The notes: generated by a model from the letters alone, not told the origin. A stretch of DNA of 64,000 nt from Legionella sp. PC1000 (GCF_014109805.1 NZ_CP059400.1:2822001-2886000); one strand, 5' to 3'; counted from the stretch's first letter, positions 8,346 to 17,380 are shown. Numbers and translations: made by a program.

Positions 8346-9105
8346 ATTACATACTTTATTACAAGACACTATTCTAACCTCTGAGCCACTCATTAATCCT
8401 TATCTTGATTCTCCGCCTAAAGGATCTATTGCAGACAGAGTAGCTATCTATGCCGATGGCTTTTACGCGCGGTTAGAAGAGGCGTTAATGAGTGACTATA
8501 GTACATTAGTTGAGGTAATTGGTGAGGATAAGTTCACCAAAATGAGCAAAGATTATACTCAAGCATATCCATCATACAACTATTCACTCAATAATTTTGG
8601 GGAAAATCTCAGCCGATTTTTAACAGAAACGTCACCTTATCAGAAAAAACCCTATTTAGCCGAAATTGCTGCATTTGAATGGGCTGAATACCAAGCCATT
8701 GTGGCTCATGATGCAAATCTACTTTCAATAACTGATTTGCAATCTTTGCCATTAAGCCAATGGCCAGAAATGAAATTCCATCTGCATCCTTCATGTAAAA
8801 TACTTACCATGCACTGGAATAGTCTTTCTCTTATTAAAGCATCACGAAGTAATAAATCCATTCCCGCCCCTAAGAAGCTTAACACCCCGCAATTCATAAT
8901 GGTCTGGCGTCGTCAACTTGAAGTACGATACTGCAAGCTAGAATATGCGGAACTAACCATGCTCAATGCAATAATACAAAAAGCATCGTTTATGGATATT
9001 TGTGAGATGCTAAGCCATCAGATGCCTGAAGATCAAGTTGCACCTTATCTTGTAAAAGAATTGCATGCATGGATTCAAGAAAATTGCCTTATAAGTAACA
9101 ATTAA
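8332..9105 (+). CDS. bufC: DUF2063 partner protein (BufC/HvfC-like)
   Basis: A 257-aa protein matching the DUF2063 pattern (putative DNA-binding domain) at its N-terminus: ELHTLLQDTIL, then ADRVAIYADGFYARLEEALMSDYSTLVEVIGEDKF at about 34-68, followed by a Tyr-rich stretch and FEWAEYQA. In Hvf and Buf systems this protein binds the MNIO enzyme and recruits the precursor leader; it is not thought to act as a transcription factor. The start lies inside the end of the DUF692 gene in another frame (14-base overlap), so it belongs to the same operon. No transporter gene follows. The precursor's own signal peptide is expected to provide Sec export. Confidence 0.85.
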   Translation: MKLTELHTLLQDTILTSEPLINPYLDSPPKGSIADRVAIYADGFYARLEEALMSDYSTLVEVIGEDKFTKMSKDYTQAYPSYNYSLNNFGENLSRFLTETSPYQKKPYLAEIAAFEWAEYQAIVAHDANLLSITDLQSLPLSQWPEMKFHLHPSCKILTMHWNSLSLIKASRSNKSIPAPKKLNTPQFIMVWRRQLEVRYCKLEYAELTMLNAIIQKASFMDICEMLSHQMPEDQVAPYLVKELHAWIQENCLISNN

Positions 9106-9609
9106 CAAAACCAGACTACAGTTATTCTGGGAAAAGCAATTTGGAAAAGCCTTGGGACAAAGCTTTCGTTCCTTATGCTGGATGAACTCAAGTAACACAT
9201 GAAATGTTACCAAGTTAGATTGTGTGAGGAACTCTCAGAACTTGTTCCTGAAAATATCTATTCTACATTTACAGTAACACCTGAAAGACTCTCATCCTGC
9301 AGAGGCAGGGATCCATTTACAATGTACGGGGAAAAACAAATTAAAAGTGAATAGATAATGGAATTTCGCATTATGAAAACTGACGATACCTCAGGTCCTG
9401 ACACCTAAGTCATTCATTTTGATTCTAAATGAACTCCAGGAAAACCCGTTAATATGACATTTTTAGTCTATAATATACTATTAGAATTGTCCTTCAATTG
9501 AGAGTTTGTATGTCTATTTTGAAGGGTCTGGTGGTTGTACTATTGGATTTTGTACGAAGCACATTTGATATTTACTGTATCTATTCGTATTTTCATAAGG
9601 AAGGAAATA
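9106..9609. other. Gene-free 500-bp stretch with repeat fragments
   Basis: Between bufC and the decarboxylase no gene was found. It contains a small hairpin repeat at 9294-9320, a fragment AAAACTGACGATACCTCAGG near 9377-9396 that matches the ends of the inverted-repeat elements found elsewhere in this window, and a perfect TATAAT at 9469-9474 without a clear -35. Confidence 0.5.
9294..9320. repeat. Small REP-like hairpin, copy 1
   Basis: ATCCTGC at 9294-9300 faces GCAGGGAT at 9305-9312, followed by CCATTTAC. The 16 bases 9305-9320 are identical to 13137-13152, and a relative lies at 51950-51971. Confidence 0.55.
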
Positions 9610-10350
9610 ATGAAAAAATCAAAAATGGTAAATGAATTTGCTATGCCAGCACCACGATGGATAAGAACCTACCCCTGTGGACCATATCGATTTATCAATC
9701 GAGAATTTTTCATCATCACTTACGAAACCGCTCCTGAATTACTTGAAGATATATTACCTCCTGGGCTGGAACTACTTGGACCTTATGTAAAATTTGAATT
9801 CATTAGAATGCCAGATTCTACAGGGTTTGGTGATTATACAGAATCTGGACAGGTGATTCCGGTTCGATATAAAGGAGAAGAAGGCGGTTTCACTATCTCG
9901 ATGTTTCTAGATTGTCATGCACCGATAGCGGGTGGTCGAGAAATTTGGGGATTTCCCAAGAAACTAGCCAAACCAAAATTATTTGTTGAGGAAGATGTAT
10001 TAATCGGTCTGCTTGATTATGGTAGCTTGCGAATTGCCACTGCGACTATGGGATATAAACACCATGAACTGGATTCTAAAAAGATATTAGATTCTATGAA
10101 AAAGCCTACCTTCCTTCTAAAGAATATACCAGGGGTTGATGGCAAACCTCAAATTAACCAGCTCACTAAAACCTATCTAACAGATGTAACCGTAAAAGGA
10201 GCTTGGACTGGACCTGGTAGTTTGGAACTGCACCCCCACGCATTGGCTCCAATCGCTGAGTTTCCCGTAAAAAAAATTGTATCGGTGATGCATTTTGTTA
10301 CTGATTTAACCTTACCTTACGGTACAGTGGTTGAGGATTACTTGAGTTAG
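9610..10350 (+). CDS. adc: Acetoacetate decarboxylase
   Basis: A 246-aa soluble enzyme, the usual family length, that converts acetoacetate to acetone and CO2 through a Schiff base. The catalytic region is EIWGFPKKLAKP with the PKKL lysine pair at 117/118, matching Lys115/Lys116 of the Clostridium enzyme. Flanking family signatures FEFIRMPDSTGFGDYTES and the acidic pocket (Glu63, Glu78) are visible. The start at 9610 is preceded by AAGGAAGG. The PatD-like patatin gene follows after 48 bases on the same strand, so both likely form one unit for ketone-body or polyhydroxybutyrate breakdown. L. pneumophila has a bdhA-patD operon; no bdhA is seen here. Confidence 0.88.
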   Translation: MKKSKMVNEFAMPAPRWIRTYPCGPYRFINREFFIITYETAPELLEDILPPGLELLGPYVKFEFIRMPDSTGFGDYTESGQVIPVRYKGEEGGFTISMFLDCHAPIAGGREIWGFPKKLAKPKLFVEEDVLIGLLDYGSLRIATATMGYKHHELDSKKILDSMKKPTFLLKNIPGVDGKPQINQLTKTYLTDVTVKGAWTGPGSLELHPHALAPIAEFPVKKIVSVMHFVTDLTLPYGTVVEDYLS

Positions 10351-10398
10351 ATTGCCCACGCACCAGTAAAACTTTGCTATGTCGATAGGGAGATTGAA

Positions 10399-11421
10399 AT
10401 GTCGAAAAGAAAAAAAATAAATCTAGCCCTGCAGGGTGGAGGTGCTCATGGAGCGTTTACCTGGGGTTTATTAGATAAACTTCTTGAAACAAAGTTATTT
10501 ACTATCGAGGGCATTTCCGCAACCAGCGCCGGCAGTATGAATGCTGCCGCTCTTGCCTATGGTTATCTTCATGGGAAAGAGGAAGGAGCAAGACAATCAT
10601 TGTATGATTTTTGGCTTGCAATGAGTAATTATGGAAAATTATTTGGTATTACGGCGAAAACACCCATCGATTATTTCATGGAGCCCTTCTCAAAAACACC
10701 ATTTAGTTTTTCTCTCTTTAGCTCGATAATCAGTCTTTTATCTCCCTATCAGTTCAATCCTTTTAATTTCCATCCTATTCGAGATGTATTGGAGAAAATA
10801 ATTGATATTGAGCAAATCAAAACGAAAAGTGATATTAAACTCTTTATTTGTGCCACGAATGTTCAGACCGGTAAAATCCGTATTTTTGACAACAATGAAT
10901 TATCTATAAACACTCTTTTAGCCTCTGCCTGCTTACCCAAATTATTCCAATCCATCGAAATTGATGGAGAGTTTTATTGGGATGGAGGGTATTTGGGAAA
11001 TCCTGCTATTTTCCCTTTGATTTATCAAACAAGTTGTAGGGATATCTTAATCTTTCATACGGTACCCATTGTTCGTAACGAGATCCCTTTAACTGCAGCA
11101 GAAATTGACTCACGTTTAAGAGAAGTATCCTTTAATTCTTCTCTAATGCGTGAAATGCGGGCTATTGGCTTTGTCACCAATTTGATTTCAAAAGGACAGT
11201 TGAAAAAGGAATTCGAAAAGAACTATAAAAAACTGTTTATGCATTGCATTCGTGCTGACGAAGATTTGCGCGAATTCCCACTTTCAACCGTATACTCTCC
11301 TGATTGGGAGTTTTTAGTAACCCTGCGTGATTTGGGGAGGCAGGAAGCAAGTCATTGGATTGAAAAAAATTACGACCATATTGGCAAAAAATCCACTATT
11401 GATTTTGTTGAATGGCTATAG
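10399..11421 (+). CDS. patD: Patatin-like phospholipase (PatD-like)
   Basis: A 340-aa patatin-fold hydrolase. The oxyanion-hole motif is LQGGGAHGAF at about 11-20, the nucleophile elbow is GISATSAGSMNA, and the catalytic Asp is in YWDGGYLGNPAIFPL. The usual G-x-S-x-G elbow reads A-T-S-A-G, with Ala for the first Gly, a variant seen in bacterial patatins. Patatins deacylate phospholipids or acyl esters with a Ser-Asp dyad. It follows acetoacetate decarboxylase closely, and GGAG lies before the ATG. By analogy to the L. pneumophila bdhA-patD pair it may take part in polyhydroxybutyrate turnover. It has no signal peptide. The orthology is inferred from context and length. Confidence 0.82.
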   Translation: MSKRKKINLALQGGGAHGAFTWGLLDKLLETKLFTIEGISATSAGSMNAAALAYGYLHGKEEGARQSLYDFWLAMSNYGKLFGITAKTPIDYFMEPFSKTPFSFSLFSSIISLLSPYQFNPFNFHPIRDVLEKIIDIEQIKTKSDIKLFICATNVQTGKIRIFDNNELSINTLLASACLPKLFQSIEIDGEFYWDGGYLGNPAIFPLIYQTSCRDILIFHTVPIVRNEIPLTAAEIDSRLREVSFNSSLMREMRAIGFVTNLISKGQLKKEFEKNYKKLFMHCIRADEDLREFPLSTVYSPDWEFLVTLRDLGRQEASHWIEKNYDHIGKKSTIDFVEWL

Positions 11422-11615
11422 AAGAAAATAAAAATATACTTAAAAACCTTCTTGCTTTTCGTAAAAAATGGCTCATGTAATATGAAACTGCAATACAAGA
11501 AAGGAAAGCCATGCAAAGATAAGTACAATTTGCATTGACGCCTATTCCAGTAGACGAATACAAGCCCTGGCAAATCATCCAGAAGGACTACAAAAAGTGC
11601 AAGAACATAATCTAT

Positions 11616-11831
11616 CTAAAACTCTTTTTGTGCTTCGATATGTGTGTAATCATAGAACTTCTGACTATCGGATGTTGAGAGGGCTTCAATTAAACGGTAA
11701 TCCGCATGCCTACCAAATACTAATGAAATAAAAACATCGATTGCAGTTTTGCAGAGCTGAACAGGATCATACCACGCCACCATTTTTTGCGGTGGAGGAA
11801 GCGGCGGCTGTGGGTGCGCATTTGTAGACAT
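11616..11831 (-). pseudogene. Small ORF, possible N-terminal remnant of a metallophosphoesterase-type protein
   Basis: An open frame of 71 codons reads MSTNAHPQPPLPPPQKM..., then WYDPVQLCKTAIDVFISLVFGRHADYRLIEAL and KFYDYT before stopping. The W-(F/Y)-x-P-x-Q-L ... FG-x-xADxR pattern recalls the beginning of large bacterial metallophosphatases, which normally run on for several hundred residues, so this could be a truncated relic. Codon use looks coding. A GGA lies about nine bases before the ATG at 11831; an upstream ATG at 11852 is also possible. Alternatively it is an intact small gene. The family resemblance is from memory and weak. Confidence 0.35.
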
Positions 11832-12078
11832 ATCCTTGTGTCCTTCATGCATATTAAGTAAATCCCTTGCATGATAAATAAATGCACAATTTGTACTTAT
11901 TTTATTAATTTTAGGTGCAAATTGCTAGAAAATCGATGAAGATCTTCTCACTGGTAAAAAGACGAGTCAGGCGTTATAGAGCGTGAAGTTTCTCCTTATC
12001 TGATGATAAAAAAGTGTGGAGCGACGTAAGGAAAAAAGAGCAAAACGATTCTCTCTTTGAAATTTTTTGGAGTTTTTT

Positions 12079-13047
12079 ATGTTCATTCAACTTTTGGTTG
12101 TCGCAATTTTAGAATTCTTGTATTGCACCAAGGTATTTGCTGTTGTACAAGTACCCCCTATCTCAGGGAAAATAAATCAGGTAATTTATATCACCTTGGA
12201 TGGTGTCCGTTGGCAAGATGTTTATCAAACTCACCAACATTTTCCAAAGTTTTGGCAAAAACATGCAGGCAAATTTATTTTATACGGAAATCCGGCAAGC
12301 AATACTCCGATGTATACTGCTTCAGTGCCAATCAGCCTTCCTTCTTATCAAAGCCAAATGGCAGGGGCGGTACAACCGTGTGCAGGTAATGAGTGCGGCA
12401 GGATCAAAGTTGAAACATTGCCTGAGAAAATTATTCGCCAATTGCATGTACCTAAAAAGAAAGTAGCAATTTTTTCCTCTTGGCCTGAGATTGGCTATGC
12501 TGTGGAGCACGTTGCGGGGACAACGTTCAGTAATAACGGAAATGAATTTGTCTACGATCCTGATAATTTAAAACCTGATGATGTGATGAAAGAATTGAAT
12601 CAAAAACAACTTAAGGACCATCCTGAAGGCAAGGATCGTTATGATTCATACACTTTTGCACAAGCATGGCATTACTTTGTTACCTATAAACCTCTTTTCC
12701 TATGGATATCATTAGATAATTCCGATGGAACGGCTCATGCAAATGATTTAAAAGGATATCATAAAGCCTTGTCCTATTACGATGAAATGTTAGATGAAAT
12801 TTTGAGCTACTTACAAACGCAGGGACTAGATAAACAAACCCTGGTCATAGTAACTACAGATCACGGTCGCGGTGATGGAAACAATTGGATAAACCATGGG
12901 CCTAGGTACCCAGAATCCAGGAAAATATGGGCCTTTGTGATGAACGGAGAATTGGCTCCCGTCGCCCAGGATGAGGAGAAAGGACACTATAGTTTATTGT
13001 CGATTCGTCCCACTATAGAAAAGGCTTTAGGCCTAGCAGATCAGTAG
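12079..13047 (+). CDS. Exported alkaline-phosphatase-superfamily hydrolase (phosphodiesterase-like)
   Basis: A 322-aa protein with an N-terminal signal peptide (hydrophobic residues 1-21, cut near VFA). It shows the metal-site pattern of the alkaline phosphatase/nucleotide pyrophosphatase superfamily: YITLDGVRW with Asp41, a nucleophile region SVPISLPSYQSQMAG where Ser86 aligns with the Thr/Ser nucleophile, LDNSDGTAHANDLKGY, and the late TTDHGRGDGNNWINHGP with the Asp-His pair and final His. The superfamily hydrolyses phosphodiesters or sulfate esters with two zinc ions; the substrate is unknown. TGGAG six bases before the ATG at 12079 supports this start over the TTG at 12067. Periplasmic or secreted location is expected. 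Confidence 0.75.
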   Translation: MFIQLLVVAILEFLYCTKVFAVVQVPPISGKINQVIYITLDGVRWQDVYQTHQHFPKFWQKHAGKFILYGNPASNTPMYTASVPISLPSYQSQMAGAVQPCAGNECGRIKVETLPEKIIRQLHVPKKKVAIFSSWPEIGYAVEHVAGTTFSNNGNEFVYDPDNLKPDDVMKELNQKQLKDHPEGKDRYDSYTFAQAWHYFVTYKPLFLWISLDNSDGTAHANDLKGYHKALSYYDEMLDEILSYLQTQGLDKQTLVIVTTDHGRGDGNNWINHGPRYPESRKIWAFVMNGELAPVAQDEEKGHYSLLSIRPTIEKALGLADQ

Positions 13048-13123
13048 TTATATAGGAAAAAATGATTGAAGGAACAGGAAAATACGTATTCTACTCTCTA
13101 CAGGAATACTAAAAAAGGCTGCC

Positions 13124-13152
13124 ATCCCTGCTTTACGCAGGGATCCATTTAC
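13124..13152. repeat. Small REP-like hairpin, copy 2
   Basis: ATCCCTGC (13124-13131) pairs with GCAGGGAT (13137-13144) and is followed by CCATTTAC. The 3' half is identical to the copy at 9305-9320. Confidence 0.55.
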
Positions 13153-13210
13153 GTGTGCATCTAAGCTTAGTCATAATATTCTATTGATCCCATTTTGGAG
13201 AACCGTAGCC

Positions 13211-13730
13211 TTGGCTGTTTGCAGCTTTTATCTTCTACACAAGTGTGTATCAGTGTCCAACATTTCCCTGTTATACACTTACATTAAGGATAAGCACATG
13301 CAATTACGCATAATACTACCTTGTTTGCCAGTATTCGCATTGGTTCTCAGTGCCTCGACGTACCGCGGCTTGTCCGCGGTATCTAGAGAGGATCTAATCC
13401 TCAACCCCATTAAAAACTTATAGAGAGATTGATATGATGAAATCTACTCTTAAAAAAACACTTACTTCATCTGCTACAATCTTGGATGCGAGAGTCGTGC
13501 CATTCTCTCTGGATACCGCGGACAAGCCCTGAGAGATGGTCACAAAAAGTGACCATCTCTCAGGCATAAAGCGCGGTACGTAGAGAAACTTAAGTGGTAC
13601 ATGATAAATTTAAAAAACTGACGATCGTTCAGGGACAAGCCGGCGGTACGTCGAGGTTCTAGGTTAAGTGCCAAAAACCACATTACCTTATGAGGTTGTT
13701 CTATACAGACTTATGTAGAAGATACAGTTG
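13211..13730. repeat. Composite inverted-repeat element (MITE-like)
   Basis: The outer ends are imperfect inverted copies: GCAGCTTTTATCTTCTACAC near 13220 and TGTAGAAGATACAGTTGC near 13710. Inside are inverted palindromic blocks: TACCGCGGCTTGTCCGCGGTAT near 13370, GATACCGCGGACAAGCCC near 13513, a hairpin GAGATGGTCA/TGACCATCTC near 13533-13558, and GCGCGGTACGTAG near 13571. The same blocks occur at 16.3, 19.6, 25.1, 31.9 and 39.3 kb. No transposase is inside, so it would be non-autonomous or a decayed composite. Confidence 0.6.
13298..13423 (+). pseudogene. Signal-peptide-like frame interrupted by the repeat element
   Basis: An ATG at 13298 with AAGGA upstream opens 41 codons beginning MQLRIILPCLPVFALVLSAS, which looks like a true secretion signal. 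The frame then runs straight into the repeat block (TYRGLSAVS, encoded by the palindromic unit) and stops. The simplest reading is an exported-protein gene truncated by insertion of the repeat. The missing remainder was not located downstream. Confidence 0.35.
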
Positions 13731-14070
13731 CCTGCAACCAGACAACGATATCATGGACTATTTGCGAGATAGATCCCTGACTATGCAGAGTTTTACTCTA
13801 AAAATTAAAAGCCCTTTTAAACACTATGGCAAAGAAATGTAAACAGACCCTAATGAAAACGTCTTACACGAAGTGCAAAACTACAGCAGATCATCGCTCA
13901 TGATTGATTTGTAAAAATAGTCCTATATTCCCAAAGATAATTTATTTAAAATACAATATCATCACTTTATAGATGTAGATGAGTTCTTGTCAAAAATGTA
14001 CTTCCTACTCACTACAACTCACTGAAAAAAGATTAAAAATATTTAGAACGTACCTTCCGAGGATAAAAAA

Positions 14071-15066
14071 ATGGATCCGGTTACACATGCAGTCTTAGGG
14101 GCTGCTTGTTCTCAGGCAATTTTATATAAACACGATAAACACAATGCGTGGCTTGTAGGCGGCTTAGCAGCAATGGCGCCTGATTTGGATATATTCATTC
14201 GGGCGTCAGAAAACCCGATGCTCTTTTTTCTCTATCACCGCCACTTCACCCACTCTCTACTTTTTATTCCAATAGGTGCTTTAATCGTTACTTTAGCTTT
14301 ACTCATTTTTAAGCGCTTTCGAACCAATTGGAAATTAACTTTTTGTGCAGCTTTGATTGGCTATGCGACCCATGGGCTACTTGATGCCTGTACTACCTAT
14401 GGAACAGTGTTACTTTGGCCATTTTCAGATGCCAGAATAAGCTGGGATATTATTTCCATTATTGATCCCTTTTTTACGGTACCTTTATGCTTAGGAGTAG
14501 TCTCTACCCTTGTCTTCAATAAAAGACAGCCAGTAATTATTGCTTTAATACTTGCAAGTTCATTTATGCTGTTTAATATAGCGCAGCATAATCGGGCAAG
14601 TGCAGCCGTTCATGATGAACTTGCCAAACTCCAGTTAAATGTATACAAAGTAGGTGTGTTTCCTAAATTCTTAAGTTCAACACTTTGGAGGGGAGTTGCA
14701 TTAGCGAATAATCGTTTGTATGTCATTGATGCTTCAGCCCCCCTGTTTAAAAAATCAAGCAGTCAGCTTTTGAGAAGCTTTCCTCATTTTTCTTCCCAGG
14801 AATTACCCGATTACATCAAAGAATCACCTTCATTATTACGCGATTTTATTATCTTTAACTGGTTTACAGATAACTACCTCATTTTCGTTAATAAAAAACC
14901 GCTCATGCTCGCTGATGGACGGTTTTTAATAAACGCCGAGGCTACAATCGCACTTTGGGGCATTCAGTTTTTACCCAACAGACCGCATGTGAATGAACTC
15001 AACTCGATACATTTAGAGAATTACAAATTCAATAAAGGTCATGAGTTCCCAACATCCAATTATTAA
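14071..15066 (+). CDS. DUF457 membrane-bound metal-dependent hydrolase (YdjM-like)
   Basis: A 331-aa inner-membrane protein. The N-terminal half has the DUF457/YdjM signature: MDPVTHAVLGAA with an early His, GGLAAMAPDLDIFIR, and YHRHFTHSLLF, where His and Asp residues form the putative metal site. A second block follows, YATHGLLDACTTYGTVLLWPFSD. Four to five hydrophobic helices lie between residues about 55 and 175. The remaining 150 residues are soluble and typical of longer family members. The biochemical activity of this family is not well established. It is a single gene with no clear partners, and the ATG follows GAGGATAAAAA. Confidence 0.8.
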   Translation: MDPVTHAVLGAACSQAILYKHDKHNAWLVGGLAAMAPDLDIFIRASENPMLFFLYHRHFTHSLLFIPIGALIVTLALLIFKRFRTNWKLTFCAALIGYATHGLLDACTTYGTVLLWPFSDARISWDIISIIDPFFTVPLCLGVVSTLVFNKRQPVIIALILASSFMLFNIAQHNRASAAVHDELAKLQLNVYKVGVFPKFLSSTLWRGVALANNRLYVIDASAPLFKKSSSQLLRSFPHFSSQELPDYIKESPSLLRDFIIFNWFTDNYLIFVNKKPLMLADGRFLINAEATIALWGIQFLPNRPHVNELNSIHLENYKFNKGHEFPTSNY

Positions 15067-15225
15067 CTTTTTATTTTCATTATGATTTTGGCAAATTGTC
15101 TCATTCTCTCCCCATGGCTCAATCGTTTATCCTCGATTCATTATGATTTACTTTTGACTCATTTAATAATTTCTTAAGCAAAAAACCATATAATTAGCAC
15201 CCTGGACAATCGTTGAACATTATCT

Positions 15226-16254
15226 ATGAGTAAAATTATTTTATTTATTCCCTTCACTATTAGTGAGAATAATTTCTCTCTTTATATGAGAGCCTTATCA
15301 TGGAGATATAATTTAAGAAATTTAGAAGAGAACAGCGATAATGTTCCAAGCATAGTAATGTATCATCACCCTGACGAAAATGCAGAAGATTATGACGATT
15401 ATCCTGAAGCTCAGTTTCATTTTACTCCGGAAAATGTAGACCCCGACACAGTAATTTATATTCTTGCTGATGGAACTGGAGACCCTCGGTGTGTTGTAAA
15501 TGTTAATCAAGTCTATTATGAACATTTCTCACAAGAACCTTATCAACTACCAATTGATGCAGTGGCCTGGCGGATGAAACAATGTGGTCTTACGCCACAA
15601 TTAGCCGAGAATGTGAAGGGAATTAATTTATTTATATGCGATGAGAATAATACTAATGATCAGTTAGCTGTTTTTTTTGCGCAGGGTTTGGGTAAAAAAT
15701 ATAAAGATGTTGCGATAAATTATTACTCATCAATAGTTTATATACCTCAGCCAATTTCATCCGATAAAGTTAAAAAACTAGCTTACTTACATATTTATTC
15801 CAGTGATGGAACAACAAAACAAGTTGAGGCCGGCTATGCCCATGAACATAAACATACGCTAAATGTTAGTGATGCGTTCACACAAGAGGAATCTTCCTAT
15901 CATTGCTTGAGAAAATCTAAAGCACTCCTATTACCAACATTTAGAGAACTAAGTTCTACTAGATGTTCTTTAAGTATCGAGGAAATTATTGATACTGAGG
16001 ATACACAATTTCGTTCGGATCAAGAACTTAAATCACCAACTATAACCTTCCCTGAGGATGAACAAGATACTGAAAATGAAATCAATAGTACAAGCCATGC
16101 AGAGCGTAAAATAGAATCTCAGCCTGCAAAGCCTAGTACTGCTATTATTGTACGACAAGAAAGAAGTATTTTTTTCTTTTTTAAAAGCATTGCTGAATCA
16201 GATAAAAAGAGTTTGCTCCATACATCGAACTGCAGCCCGAATAATTTCAAGTAA
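15226..16254 (+). CDS. Unknown protein, possible degenerate caspase-like fold, candidate effector
   Basis: A 342-aa soluble protein of no recognised family. Residues about 85-180 contain two hydrophobic strands, each ending in a polar turn: VIYILADGTGDP and, after a helix, INLFICDENN, followed by a helix QLAVFFAQGLGKKY. This spacing recalls caspase-hemoglobinase folds, where the first strand ends in a catalytic His and the second in a catalytic Cys. Here Cys is present but the His place holds Asp-Gly. The C-terminal domain of the 1279-aa protein at 32.7 kb has the same order. The last 100 residues are Ser/Glu-rich and end in a Phe-rich patch. Function unknown; the fold idea is inference. Confidence 0.5.
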   Translation: MSKIILFIPFTISENNFSLYMRALSWRYNLRNLEENSDNVPSIVMYHHPDENAEDYDDYPEAQFHFTPENVDPDTVIYILADGTGDPRCVVNVNQVYYEHFSQEPYQLPIDAVAWRMKQCGLTPQLAENVKGINLFICDENNTNDQLAVFFAQGLGKKYKDVAINYYSSIVYIPQPISSDKVKKLAYLHIYSSDGTTKQVEAGYAHEHKHTLNVSDAFTQEESSYHCLRKSKALLLPTFRELSSTRCSLSIEEIIDTEDTQFRSDQELKSPTITFPEDEQDTENEINSTSHAERKIESQPAKPSTAIIVRQERSIFFFFKSIAESDKKSLLHTSNCSPNNFK

Positions 16255-16753
16255 AGCGCTTTGCGGTTTTTAGCAATAATTTAATATACCCATGGAATGT
16301 TCCGCTTCGATTTTTCCTTTGGGTATCATAGAACTGAGAGATCGTCAGTTTTTCATTTTAAATTTCGCTACGTACCACTTAAATTTCGCTACGTACCGCT
16401 TAAATTTCGCTACATACCACTAAATTTCTCTACGTACCGCTAAATTTCTCTACGTACCGCGCTTTATGCGCGGTATCCAGAACGATATTTTAAGATGCCG
16501 CTGAGCATTCCTATAGCAAGAACCCATGGATACCGCGCATAAAGCGCGGTAGGTAGGTGAAAAATTAAGCGCGGTACGTAGGCGAAAAAATTAGTGGAGG
16601 TTTCTCATCATAAAACTGACGTTACCTCAGGTATGACTGATTGTACCTTTATGAAGTTTTTGTTTAAAACTCATGATTAGAGATATAATTGAGATGTTCT
16701 GAAATATTTCCAAAATGAAAGTAAAACTCTAACCACTTATTATTGATACAACT
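16255..16753. other. Gene-free stretch occupied by a repeat element
   Basis: Nearly all of this 500-bp interval is the inverted-repeat element at 16333-16632. No gene was found. Confidence 0.6.
16333..16632. repeat. Inverted-repeat element with tandem TACGTACC units
   Basis: The ends are imperfect inverted copies: GAGAGATCGTCAGTTTTT on the left and AAAACTGACGTTACCTC on the right. Inside are five near-tandem units of about 18-20 bases of the type TAAATTTCGCTACGTACCGCT (16372-16460), followed by palindromic GCGCTTTATGCGCGGTATCC and its inverted copy GGATACCGCGCATAAAGCGC. It is the most unit-rich member of the family in this window. Confidence 0.65.
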
Positions 16754-17200
16754 ATGTTTCATATTGCACTTTACCAACCTGAAATCCCTCCAAATACGGG
16801 AAACATCATTCGCTTATGCGCCAATACTGGAGCAAAATTGCATTTAATCCACCCTCTTGGCTTTTCATTACACGAAAAAGCATTAAGACGCGCAGGTTTA
16901 GATTATCACGAATGGGCTTCCATTTCCCAATATGAAAATTGGGAAACATTCATCCAGCAACATGATCAAAAAAGGATTTATGCATGCAGTGCTAGAGCTA
17001 AGAAGTGTTACTCAACAGTTCAATACACTGCAGAAGATATGTTTTTGTTTGGACCAGAATCCAACGGATTACCTAACGAATTGCTACAAAAATATACGTC
17101 GCTCTATATTCCAATGCGTGAAAATAATCGAAGCTTAAATCTTTCGAATGCTGTTGCTGTTGTTTTATATGAAGCATGGAAACAATTAGATTTTGACTGA
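16754..17200 (+). CDS. trmL: tRNA (cytidine(34)-2'-O)-methyltransferase TrmL
   Basis: A 148-aa SPOUT-fold methyltransferase, close to the usual 155 or so residues. Motifs are textbook: IALYQPEIPPNTGNIIRLCANTGA at 4-27, LHLIHPLGFSL, the knot residues LFGPESNGLP and IPMRENNRSLNLSNAVAVVLYE. TrmL adds a 2'-O-methyl group to the wobble base of tRNA-Leu isoacceptors using S-adenosylmethionine. It stands alone and no Shine-Dalgarno is obvious before the ATG. The assignment is secure. Confidence 0.95.
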   Translation: MFHIALYQPEIPPNTGNIIRLCANTGAKLHLIHPLGFSLHEKALRRAGLDYHEWASISQYENWETFIQQHDQKRIYACSARAKKCYSTVQYTAEDMFLFGPESNGLPNELLQKYTSLYIPMRENNRSLNLSNAVAVVLYEAWKQLDFD

Positions 17201-17317
17201 ATGTAATTAAAGATCCGCCCCGTCCGCGTCTTTCAGGCAAGCGCTTTCGTTAGGGGTGCATGTAATCGAAGCAGGCGAATAGATATTCTATAAACTGAAA
17301 TTGTATTCATTTTTATG

Positions 17318-17346
17318 TTGACAATATAAAAGACAAAATGTATATT
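17318..17346 (+). promoter_or_regulatory. Strong sigma-70 promoter of the arginine operon
   Basis: TTGACA (17318-17323), a 17-base spacer, then TATATT (17341-17346). The -35 is perfect and the -10 matches five of six positions. The expected start of transcription is near 17353, about 27 bases before the binding-protein gene. Confidence 0.75.
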
Positions 17347-17362
17347 CGTTTTATGGATAAAA

Positions 17363-17380
17363 TATGAATTCAAATTCAAA
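17363..17380 (+). promoter_or_regulatory. Probable ArgR operator (ARG box)
   Basis: TATGAATTCAAATTCAAA fits the 18-bp ARG box (TNAAT, four central bases, ATTNA) with the halves TGAAT and ATTCA. It sits just downstream of the expected transcription start and runs into the ATG at 17380, so bound ArgR could block both initiation and escape. ArgR itself is not encoded in the window. Confidence 0.6.

Larger units (their letters stand above)
13048..14070. other. Repeat-filled 1-kb stretch without an intact gene
   Basis: This stretch holds a small hairpin repeat (13124-13152), a composite inverted-repeat element (13211-13730) and a short interrupted reading frame. Beyond 13750 it is AT-rich with no recognisable gene. 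Confidence 0.6.

Noticed and set aside
11521..11730. Plus-strand frame IDAYSSRRIQALANHPEG... suggesting an enzyme fragment
   Set aside because: It has no start or family pattern and lies partly opposite the minus-strand remnant; probably chance.
13184..13423. Longer frame beginning at 13184
   Set aside because: Its first part is inside the repeat element; only the ATG at 13298 has a ribosome site and signal-like start.
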